Below are positions 55,231-64,000 of a stretch of 64,000 nt of DNA, piece after piece. This stretch comes from Steinernema hermaphroditum (lineage: Eukaryota; Nematoda; Chromadorea; Rhabditida; Steinernematidae): the NCBI GenBank assembly GCA_030435675.1, contig CM059623.1:8768012-8832011 (forward strand), in the 5' to 3' direction. The translations under genes were made by a program, and so were the position numbers. How positions within the stretch are numbered: the stretch's first letter is position 1; every line of letters starts with the position of its first letter. The notes below the pieces were generated by a model that worked only from the letters and a program-made list of their open reading frames with translations, made no database searches and had not been told where the DNA came from.

Positions 55231-55782
55231 TTACTGCACTCGAGTCACTTTCCACAAGCCGTCATTCAGGTAATGCACGTTGTCGATTCCGACGCCCTTG
55301 TTAGTCGACCGGATCTCGCTGCCGCTCATTTTCATGACTCCGATGCCGAGTGCGTGCTGCTTGCCCTCTGCCATCACGGCAACGACGGAATCCTTCTCTA
55401 TCTGCTCATTCAGATTCGCGCCCGGACTCGTCAATCCAGGGCACATGATCTGCGAGCCGTTCATCACGAACTTGATAGCGCCTTTGTCCACCTGCTGATG
55501 GGGAAGGATGAACGGGTATTTGTGGAGAAGTCGAAGAGTCGGAATGTAGGGTAGATCGCGGTGCTTAACGAACAGCACGGATCCGTCGTGTCCAGCGATG
55601 AGTTCAACGTGTTCTTTGCATTTGATCAGCTTGAAATTCTCTTTTTTCGGCAAGATTTCGTTCATCACATCGTCCAAATGCGGATACTGCTCGATCAGCT
55701 TGTTGCGTATTCCCTTCTGCACGGACGATTTCAGCTGCTGCGAGCCAGTGATGTCGTCCCTTTCGTCAAACTTCTTGAACAT
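55231..55782 (-). CDS. MCTS1 (MCT-1) translation factor with PUA domain
   Basis: Partner of DENR in re-initiation and ribosome recycling; cytosolic. Single exon, 183 residues (human 181). The N-terminal MCT domain is [20 protein letters not shown], then [20 protein letters not shown]. The C-terminal PUA domain (about residues 90-172) has [52 protein letters not shown] and the tail [23 protein letters not shown] acceptor abuts the ATG directly, so the spliced leader would join the start codon itself. rpl-38 follows 224 bp downstream on the same strand. Confidence 0.96.
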   Translation of the reverse strand: MFKKFDERDDITGSQQLKSSVQKGIRNKLIEQYPHLDDVMNEILPKKENFKLIKCKEHVELIAGHDGSVLFVKHRDLPYIPTLRLLHKYPFILPHQQVDKGAIKFVMNGSQIMCPGLTSPGANLNEQIEKDSVVAVMAEGKQHALGIGVMKMSGSEIRSTNKGVGIDNVHYLNDGLWKVTRVQ

Positions 55783-56639
55783 CTGAAAGCAAAAACAGCT
55801 TTAGAAAACTCATTATTATTTACTCAGTACACTTCTGCCTTTCGCGTATGGCTGACTTCCTCTAAGCCGTGATTAACGATTCTCCCACGCACATATTCAT
55901 GAGTACTTTTAGCGTTCAAGAGCCACCGCAAAGCGCGGATCAATCAAACGCGCGGCCTATGTAATCCACGGGTGGATTTGGCGGCGACTTCTTCACATTG
56001 GCGAGAGTCAGAAAAGGAGGAAGACCGATACGACTCTTTTAGGCAAGACCACATGGAAATTGAACATGTTTCGCAATTCACTTTAAAAAAGTGAGAAAAC
56101 GCCAAAAACAAATCGATATTCGCCGTTTCGCGTTCGATTTTTTTGTCAGAAACAATGACGGAGTTCATTCAAACGGATTCGTCTGTCCAAACGCGTTCAC
56201 GCATAAGTACTCCTTCCCTTACCGTTTCCACTGGTATGCTTCGGATAGCGCTTTCACACGAATAAGTCACGACATTACTAAATAAATGTGGAAAAGATAT
56301 CCTGGTAAATAACAGCACAGATAAACAATACGTTATTATTATCGTATGACATAATCCGCAATCAGTTCGCAACAAGACTAGGAAAAGTAGAACAGTTTGG
56401 TCGACATTGCACGGTTAATAACGACTGTGAAAGGCGGGGGAATGTCAGGTAGAAAGCAGCAAAGCCGAAACTGATCCACTCTTCGCCAGTGACCCGCAGT
56501 GAGCAGTTTCGATCATCACTAGAGCAACACTGACCTACAAGAGCATAATACATCACAACACATATAATCATTAAGAATACGAGAAAGACAGATAATTCTA
56601 AGGAAAATCACATCATCACTGTACAAACATCATTGAGAC
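55783..56639. other. Intergenic, 0.86 kb
   Basis: AT-rich. Upstream of MCTS1 and downstream of VMP1. No gene or structured element seen. Confidence 0.4.
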
Positions 56640-58156
56640 TCATTTGCTCTTAGCGATCTGGGCGCTACGCTTATCACAGAGTCGTTTGTGATAATTCTGC
56701 GCCAAAGAGTTAACGATGGATACCAGGAACCATCCGATCATTAGTAAAACAACGCTGGACATCACCATTCCGAAGATGTTAGTGGATTCTTCGACGTATC
56801 CGTGATGGAGCTTCTTCTTCTGGTGATCAAGGAAACCCTTAATCGGGTGCTGGATAATGGCTCCGATGCGCGGAATCAGCCTGAATGCAGATGGATTAGT
56901 GAAGGCCGAGTGAAAAGGACTACGAATGAAAGGACTCATACCCCAGCTGGTCCACAAGTGCCTCAATATGGTGAGCGCTGAACAGGAAGATAACAAAGAT
57001 GGCCTGGAGTTGAGCCTTGACGACGGCCTTCCCGATGACAGTCGCCCCGAAGAAGACATGGAAGGGGACCAGGAAGTGGCCACAGGTAATTCCCGCCAGA
57101 TCGAAGAGCGGATTCGGGATGGAGGCGAAGAGGAGAATTCCGGGAAATCCGGCACTCACCACTGTATGTTCCATGATTTGCTTGCACTTGGTGAAGAAGG
57201 TCTAAGACGACAAAATTGACTCTCTGTGGCATATGGCACACTCACGATTTCATCCTTTGTGTTTTGGTTGCCTCTCAAATCGGCCAGGAACTCTTTGTAC
57301 TCCTCGTCGTCGGGTTCTTCTCCCGAAAGGCGAGCCGTGCGCGCCATGAAGTAGGGCGGAAGTTCTCCGATAGCGGTGCCGAAGCCCCACATCAGCGTCG
57401 CCTTCCAGACCTGAATCAGAAGAAGATTTACAGGGACACCAGGCTTAACGTACAAAAGCCCAGATAGCCCAAATCGTGATGTCCTGTTCCGGGCCCTTAA
57501 CTTCAGGGCAAGTGATGTCGGAGAGAGACGGGAACGAGAGCGTTCTGCAGTCCTCAGCGGCCATGGTGACCTTCGCTATGTACGGCGCCAGGTAGAGCAC
57601 AAAGGTGTGCAGGCCGCTTCCGAAACCGACGGACGAAAGGATTCCGAGGCCAACCCAGTAGGCATACCAAAGCAGAAGCTCCTCCGAGTGCTGTACAAAT
57701 TCCTGGTGGGGTCCTGGGAGGTTGTACCCGAGCACGAGGGCACCCGCCAACATAGTGACACCAGAGACCAGTAGTTTGTGGTTAGTCAGGCTCACGATGA
57801 ATTCGTACGCAACGCACAGAAGCTCCATCAGGAAATACCAGGCGGTTGTCAACGGTCTTCTCCATATTACAACCTTCTCCCGGTCCAAACGGTTCAGCGT
57901 CGCCAACGAGGGACTGGGTCGCATTCCTCGTCCACTGGGCTTCAGGTAGTCGTTCCCACTGCAACGATCGTTTAAAATATGATTGAAACGTGGTCGCTGT
58001 CGGCGACGAGAGAATTAAAATCGATCGCAAATGAACTCACTTGGATTTTCCAGTGGTCGCAGGCTGGAATTTCACGGCTTTATCGCCGACTGGACTGCCG
58101 TTCACTGCCTTTCCATTCACTTCAGCGGCAGCGGCTCTCTTCTTCCCTTTGCCCAT
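56640..58156 (-). CDS. epg-3: Vacuole membrane protein 1 (VMP1/EPG-3), ER autophagy scramblase
   Basis: Multi-pass ER protein of the VTT/DedA group, needed for autophagosome formation and lipid handling. The start at 58156 gives a basic soluble N-terminus ([19 protein letters not shown]), then exons to 56640 (about five, roughly 430 residues). Family blocks: [40 protein letters not shown] (the GxG reentrant loop region), [59 protein letters not shown] and [20 protein letters not shown]. The end is lysine-rich (AQIAKSK), fitting ER retention. A TTGCAG acceptor lies eight bases before the start. Confidence 0.95.
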
Positions 58157-59150
58157 TGCGGGATCTGCAACAGAGAGTAAGAACTGGGAGAAGGATAGCT
58201 TCTCCGCGAGTAAAACGGACACAACGCGGATCGATTCTTGTGACACAGCCAGCAGTCACAAGTTGCCCTCTGAGAAGACAAGAAAACAGCGATCTAAAAA
58301 CGACGCGAAACAGCCGAATATAAAAGTGCGAGTTCAACGGCTGTCGACACATAAATCAGTGCGATCACGCCACAACACCAACGGGCGGTTCCCGCGATGG
58401 CTTTGTGTTCAAAGAGCGTTCATCGTGACATTAGCCGAGCGTCGGCATTCGGAAAACGCTCAACCGAAGCTCGGTGTCCACGTCCCGTTGGCTCATAAAC
58501 AAGTAAACAACAAAGGTCGATGTCGGCGAAGGGTTCGTACCCTCGGACGGTGGGGGCCGCCCATGAGCCTTCGAAAACATGGCACGTCACCGCATCTACA
58601 AACAACGAGTCGAGTGGCGACGTGTGACTCCCTCGCTCCCAGCTGACGACCCTCTCGAATCCTCGCGGATGGAACACGTTGCATTCGAACTCTGTGAAAG
58701 GAGAGGTTTGAATTATTGGAAAATACCGTAATCTCCGCCACATCAGGGAAAGCATTGCGGGAGATTTGAGTGGGACGTCGGGTTTTTACCCGAGGCGTAG
58801 GTGAATTCCCTGAGGATATCAAGAGAAAAGCGATACTCGTTGACATCGCAAATCTTGCGTGCAGTTGGCGGTAGTCCAGAGCGGGACTGATTACGGTAGT
58901 GATGATGATTTACTGTCGAGCTGCCGTAAGCCGTAAACACCCGCGAAACAGCCAAACTCCGATAGAACGGTGCTCAGATAACACAATCGAGCGAGCAAAG
59001 GACGAAGAACGCGCGGAAGGCACTTCTGTTCCACTCGGAAACTGTCCCATTTACCGTACCCCAAAATCCAACAAAGAAAGCACTTTTTTAATAAATGTTT
59101 TATTGTGAAACATTCCACAATGTCTGCCGACAATACTTGGAGTTTTCTTC
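58157..59150. other. Intergenic, 1 kb
   Basis: No gene recognised. TACCGTA/TACGGTA occurs three times here (58724, 58892, 59052). Confidence 0.4.
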
Positions 59151-60452
59151 TCAGTTGCGACAGAGAACCAAAAGATTGCCAACGGCGGGACCAGTGATGG
59201 TCTGTTCCTTGCCTGAAAAAGGACCTGGTGATTCTGAGCTCTCTGTAGTCTTCACCTACCTCCGAATCCCGCAGACGCCTTCTCCATCTTGAAGTTCAAG
59301 TTTCCGAGGCGTTCGACGCCCTGTGCGTCCTTCAGAATGCAGGGCGCGTTGTCGCCAACGTGCACGGGCTTGAAGGCACCGTTCGCCTGATTGTAGGGGA
59401 GCCACTTGTACTCCATTCCTTCTTGTCCGGGTGGCGGCAGAGTGAGCATCTGGAAAGAACCGATTTCGGGTCCAGCGTTCTCCTGGCCGTCCCAGCCGAA
59501 GTTCGCGAGAACCTTTCCGGCATGGTCGGGGTAGGCGCGGCCGAAGACGGGGTTTCCGTGCTTGTACCACAGAGCGACATACTGAGCCATCATGGTACCG
59601 TCTTCCTGCTTGAGGGTGCGGTTGTCGGCCTGGATCGGGAGGTTCGGGAACTGGTCGCGGTACTTGATGTCGACCCAGATGTTCTCGTAGATCTTGATTC
59701 CGGTAGGAGGCGGGCGAAGGTTGCGGGGCGACATACTGAGCCATCATGGTACCGTCTTCCTGCTTGAGGGTGCGGTTGTCGGCCTGGATCGGGAGGTTCG
59801 GGAACTGGTCGCGGTACTTGATGTCGACCCAGATGTTCTCGTAGATCTTGATTCCGGTAGGAGGCGGGCGAAGGTTGCGGAAGATGGCCAGAAGATCCTG
59901 GACGGCGCCACCCTGGACGCTCTCGGCCTTGCCGTTGAAGCTGACCTGCGCGACCTCGCTGTTCATGTCGAGGTATCCGAGCAAGTCGCGGCCATCCGAA
60001 GTCTTCATGATGACCGGAGCGGATTGGCCGCAACGGACGAGCTCCAGATGGGGCTGGTCACGGGACTTGTAGGGGAGCCACTCGTACCAGAAGCCTTGGG
60101 AGTTGAAGTCGCCGGTATAGGTGAGGATCTGGATCTGGCCGCCGAGGTCAACCTTTCCAGAGAGCTCCTTCTTGTTGTATGGGAACGAGCATTCGACGAC
60201 TCCGTTGTTGTTCCATGCGCTACAAGAGACGATTCAGAGGAGTCTCCCAACGCGGCACTTACCGGCCGTGGATGGGCTTTCCGTGCTTGTACCACAAGGC
60301 GATGTACATGTTCTGTTGGCCCTTGACGCGCACCGGGTTATCTGCAACAAAATGAGTCATCGCTGAGCACGGAGCACGCGGAGCAGACCTGGGAACGGAG
60401 CGCCGATGGGCTGGAAGGCCCAGGTGTCTTCGGGAATCTGCTTAGGGGGCAT
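59151..60452 (-). CDS. Two-repeat protein with WYKHGxP-xxGR motifs, interrupted by tandem duplication
   Basis: Two similar modules of about 130-140 residues. Each has an opening ALWYKHG(K/N)P-GR block, a glycine-rich strand set ([30 protein letters not shown]), a (Y/K)WLPY step (EYKWLPY), and ends [14 protein letters not shown] or [13 protein letters not shown] with a final LL-(A/V)-x-CR/FRN. The layout recalls DM9/DUF3421-type lectin-like repeats, but I am not sure of the family. No signal peptide; starts [20 protein letters not shown]. The last exon at 59151-59213 closes the second module. Between the modules a 154 bp stretch is present twice in tandem (59574-59881). Since 154 is not a multiple of three, the second module falls out of frame as the sequence stands. 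Confidence 0.75.
59574..59881. repeat. Perfect tandem duplication, 154 bp period
   Basis: 59574-59726 and 59728-59880 are the same by eye; both begin GCGACATACTGAGCC and end GGCGAAGGTTGCGG. It lies inside coding sequence and adds a frameshift. Confidence 0.9.
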
Positions 60453-61202
60453 GACGAGGAGGAGCGGCGAACCGACGGGCTGTTCCTCGAAAGGATCATC
60501 GCCGCGGAGTTCGACCGCTTTTAAAGGGTTTGCGAGACGTCGACGTGCCGAAGGTCGCCTAGACAGACGGTAAGTATATTTTGTCTAGAGTCACGGAACA
60601 TTGCAAAAGGAACGGAAAATGCAAGTAGGGTGCGAGGAAACATTGCGCACCCTAACATCCCTCGAAGCTGTGTTGGTCGATCATCGGGAGCCCGGTAGCA
60701 TATACCGTAACATCTGGGACTGTTGCCGGAGATCGGAGTATGGAGCCTGTGGATATTGCGATAGCGATTAAAGTAAATTACCAGTGTTATTCCAATGCTC
60801 TTTCCAAACTCTAGCCTTCTTTCGGTCCAAGCGATTCATATCATCACTGAACTCTTTGTCTCCGCCCTGAATACCCAACATCGAATGCAGTTTTCCTTTA
60901 TTACGGTGTTCACCTCCCGGAGGAGAACGGAAAGAACAAAGAGTTGAAATGCAACGTCGATGGGATGAACGGAGTCCGTAGACTCCGGACAGAAGAAGGG
61001 GAGGACGGAGGGAAAGGAAAGAGGGCGAGGCGATATAACTTATAGGAGGACAACATCTAATAGAATATCTCGTCGGTCGAATAAAGCTATACAAACAAGT
61101 ATATACAAAAACTCCTCTTTCGACCGGAAGTCGAAAAGATCACAGAGAGACGCGCGGGTATGTAGCGAGTGGCAGTGACGTGGAGGAGGTCTTTGGAGGA
61201 TT
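60453..61202. other. Intergenic, 0.75 kb, with a possible small exon
   Basis: On the minus strand near 60768-60890 a short open frame (MLGIQGGDKEFSDDMNRLD, then KKARVWKEHWNNTG before a GTAATT donor) looks coding but has no clear partners. TACCGTA is at 60703. Confidence 0.3.
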
Positions 61203-62637
61203 CTAGGACGCCGCGGCCACCGCCACGGGGCTTCCGTTCACCAGCCGCGACTTGAGGATGCCGTCCTCGAGCACCTCTACCGTCTCCTCGCCGTTGTCCT
61301 CCGTCTTCTTCGTCACGATCTTCTTGCCGTCGACCACGCGCGTCTGCGTCGTCGTCTTCTTCGCGTTCCGACCCGGTTCGTTGCTCGACGAGAATCGGAT
61401 GACTGAGGAGAAGGAGCTGAAGGCGGCGAGTCACTATGTCCCTCGAGGATACCGCATGCTCACCAGTCGTTTTCCTCATTTCCGTTGTCGTCGTAGTAGA
61501 AGCTGAATCGGTGCGAGGGACGCTTCTTGTGCTCGCTGAACGAGCGGAAGGGATCCTTTGACGCAAAGTGACTGAAGAAAGGATCTTCGAAGTCCTGCAG
61601 AGGCAGTGTTCAGTCCTGTTCGGTCAACTACGATAAGACTACCTTGAAAGGGTCCTTGAAAGGGTCCGAGAAGAACTCGTGGAAGATGTCGAAAGGCGAA
61701 CGGAATGCGTGCGAGTGGAAGGGGAAGTGTGTGGAGCCGGTAGAGCGGCGAGATCGCGATTTGGAGTCGGCGGAGAAGGAGAAGGCACACCGGTCCAACT
61801 CGGCGCGTTTCTTGCCTAAAAGAGACGTCTTCAGAGGGCTTCACAGGGATTCGGAGGTCGATGTTTGTGCTGGGTAACAAACAACAAACAAGTAGCCGGT
61901 CGATTCCGGTCCAGTTTGCCCGTGTTTACCCGCTACACTCATCATGCAAGCTCATTACAGTACTCGAGAAGGTGTAAACAGCGCCTCGAGGGCTCTCGAC
62001 GCGACAGTCAACGATCGGAAGGGGACTTACTGTCTGAGAGGAGTTCGTAGGCCTGCGCGATCTCTTTGAACTTCTTTTCGGCAGTTTCCTTGTTCTCCGG
62101 ATTCTTGTCCGGGTGCCACTTGAGAGCTAGACGGCGATATCTAAAAATGACGACGTTTAGGTAGTGTCGGAGATGGTCAAATCACTGCGGGTCGCCTTCG
62201 ACACTTCCGTGTCATCAGAACCTGTTGCCCCCTTCCATTAGGCGTTCTTCCCTCCAAGTAGCTGTACTCCTAATTCCTCCTCTCCCACCATAAAAGTGTT
62301 CCTTTCGGCCTCAAGTGCGCTTCCGGCACCTCCCTATCACCTTCGAAGGCTCTTCTTCGCGCTGCAAATTCCCCGGCGGCGCCCGTTTTTTCGCCCTTCG
62401 CCGACTGGTTCCCACAGAAGCCGCTCGCCGCTTCCATGCAGCGCCCCAAACTGGATCCGTCGCTCGTTCGCTCTAATAGTCTTAAGTCGCTCCCACGGTT
62501 TAACCGCAAAAAGATCGCCACCCCGGAGATATCGAAGAAGGTAGAACTCACGCTTTTTTGATCGCTTCGTCGTCGTCCGACCGGCTGACGCCGAGAGTAC
62601 GGTAGGGGCAGCCGTCGTCCGAGGCCCTCGGGCTCAT
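61203..62637 (-). CDS. DNAJB6/MRJ-type J-domain co-chaperone
   Basis: HSP40 class B protein that stimulates HSP70 and, in relatives, blocks polyglutamine aggregation. Five exons (62552-62637, 62031-62140, 61643-61815, 61464-61594, 61203-61416) give 237 residues. The J-domain spans residues 10-70: [34 protein letters not shown] (HPD motif), [22 protein letters not shown] Phe/Ser/Asp-rich middle ([17 protein letters not shown]) matches the DNAJB6 G/F-S/T region. The C-terminal strand region is [20 protein letters not shown], then [19 protein letters not shown]. At the last intron the acceptor before CTCCTTC keeps this frame, whereas the nearer CCTCAG does not. Intron 2 holds a pair of FOXO-like sites. 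Confidence 0.92.
61923..61980. promoter_or_regulatory. Two FOXO-like sites in the DnaJ gene, intron 2
   Basis: TGTTTAC at 61923-61929 and GTAAACA at 61974-61980 form an inverted pair 44 bp apart within intron 2 (61816-62030). They match the DAF-16 core; use is inferred. Confidence 0.35.
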
Positions 62638-64000
62638 TTCCCTGAAAGCGAAGCCGAATTGCGGCGAGAAGAAGAAGGAACACGGCTAGGGGACACGGAA
62701 AGGGGCGGAGTCGGGGGCGGGCCGGAGGGTTTCGGAGGTCTTCTCAGAAGCTCCCGGCTACTGTCAATTAGCGATTGCTCGTATGCCTGAAGGTCTACCC
62801 CTTTGAAGTATGAAGCTCAAATTGGGGGTATTTGTTACTTTTGGAAGGGACACTTATGGGACAAATACAGTGGAATACAGCATCAGAAGACCTTCCGCCC
62901 ACAGCTCAGAATTCGGTGGAAGGGAAACATGGGCAAATCGCGATCAAAACAAGGTCGACGGCGCGCGAGAGGGATTTGGATCAGCGCCACACGTCTTTTG
63001 TAACACGCGATTGAGAGATCTTCGCCTGGAGATCTGATTTGGCGACGGTTTGATTGACGAAGTGCGAACAAGGCGGCCTTTCGGAGAAGATTGCCCTTGC
63101 ATGTGCCAGTGTTTGTACAGTGATAAGGGGCGACCGGGGGGCTGGAATCCACGACGGCGACATGAGATTCCCACGAGCGAAGGCGTCTATGGCGACGCGT
63201 CGTTCGCAACTCCCTTCCGCGAGGGCTTATGAATATTCGACGCTGATCGGCGCGACAAATTAGCGCATCGATTGTAAAAACCGTTTTTTACGCGTGCGCC
63301 ACACAGACACGCGGCCAGTGGGCAAACAAAGCGATCCCCCGAGGGGAGACGCCGTGCTGATAAGGCGCTGTTTGCAGACTGATTCGGCGGTCTCTGGACG
63401 CAGAAAAACGCAAAAGAAAAGAAGAAAAAGAAGAAGGAGGAGGAAGGGTGTGCAAATAGAGTGATTAATGCGTGAGATAGGCCGACGGGAACTCCTTGGA
63501 GGGCTGGCCGTGATTATCCTACACGTGGGGCCTATAGGGCAGAAGGATTATTGAAATTCACGTGTACGAGTATATCACAGTGACGCGGAAGGGGGCGCTG
63601 GTCAGTCCCGTAGGATTGCACTTATGATACCAATAGAGAGAATTATCAGTGGATCCAGCCAAGATTCCATCGTTTTTGGCCAAACGATCTAAATATGGCA
63701 AATGCCCTAAACAAAGGCATCTGTCAAGACAAAGGCCTTAAAAATGAGTCAAAACAACAAAAAGAGTCCGATACAAACTGAGTTGTTTTGACCGTATGAA
63801 GCGGAACTGCTTCAAAGACAAATGGCGATAGAATCGTAGAATAGTGTTGCTAGAAATGTTCCATTCATAAATCTAAACGAGGCCATTTTCTGAAGAAGAT
63901 ATACATCTCCGTATATCTTCATTGAACCACTTCTGCGGGTGGAAGTCGTTTTAATTTATGGACCTTAATTGCCAAAATTCCGATCTTCTCAATGGAAGTG
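62638..64000. other. Intergenic, 1.36 kb, to the window end
   Basis: Upstream of the DnaJ gene. A purine-rich tract (63410-63450) and a TGATAAG-type GATA site (63358) are present. No gene seen; frames on both strands are short and unlike known proteins. Confidence 0.4.
63895..63920. repeat. Perfect 10 bp hairpin
   Basis: GAAGATATAC (63895-63904), loop ATCTCC, GTATATCTTC (63911-63920). A strong small stem-loop in non-coding DNA. Confidence 0.6.

Noticed and set aside
63340..63520. Purine-rich tract as a possible origin or satellite
   Set aside because: Short and not repeated; nothing supports a special role.
1..64000. CRISPR arrays, bacterial operons, phage or insertion sequences
   Set aside because: The DNA is eukaryotic with spliceosomal introns throughout; no direct-repeat arrays or transposase genes were seen.

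Overview
The window is nuclear DNA of a nematode, most likely a rhabditid-type worm. Genes are dense, on both strands, and cut by many introns of about 37-60 bp with GT(A/G)AGT-like donors and TTTCAG/TTTTAG acceptors. Many start codons sit 0-15 nt behind an unpaired TTTCAG-type acceptor, as expected for spliced-leader trans-splicing. The gene content is nematode too: a serpentine chemoreceptor that looks like the Sre family, a Dicer-related helicase, and orthologues of rib-2, mml-1, unc-25, gop-3, hap-1 and epg-3. I cannot name the species.

Layout. 0.5-10 kb: ATP synthase epsilon (+), exostosin-like glycosyltransferase rib-2 (-), an RWD-domain protein (+) sharing a 187 bp promoter with rib-2, the Mondo transcription factor mml-1 (-) with CACGTG boxes upstream, and a TIP-1-like PDZ protein (-). 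10-20 kb: an SPB1/FTSJ3 rRNA methyltransferase (+), a small membrane-protein model (-), a broken SKP1-like gene (+), a homeobox gene (-), a long gene-poor stretch, and an unrecognised protein built from two similar halves (+). 20-30 kb: an intestinal-type aspartic protease (+) behind GATA sites, hap-1 and gop-3 (-) as a probable operon remnant without gro-1, an E2-like protein lacking its catalytic cysteine (-), and a carboxylesterase (+).

30-46 kb: a chemoreceptor (+) converging on a RIG-I-like/DRH helicase (-), 3 kb of intergenic DNA, a 1,449-residue secreted and apparently GPI-anchored cysteine-rich protein (+), and a long unrecognised protein (-). 46-64 kb: a tRNA-like Pol III element, two small one-pass membrane proteins, rpl-26, tRNA-Asp(GTC), a hypothetical propeller-like protein, a small GPI-anchored cysteine-rich protein, glutamate decarboxylase unc-25, rpl-38, MCTS1, the autophagy protein VMP1/epg-3, a two-repeat WYKHG-motif protein interrupted by a perfect 154 bp tandem duplication, and a DNAJB6-like chaperone.

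Functional links are loose, as usual in a worm genome. Translation and ribosome biogenesis recur (FTSJ3, rpl-26, rpl-38, MCTS1, tRNA-Asp). hap-1 and gop-3 are partners in the C. elegans gro-1 operon. Two 3'-to-3' pairs (protease/hap-1 and chemoreceptor/helicase) lie very close. A short motif, TACCGTA or its complement TACGGTA, recurs across the window about four times more often than chance and often lies in introns.

Exon boundaries were worked out by eye. Where I give an exact protein length, the exon lengths sum to a multiple of three.
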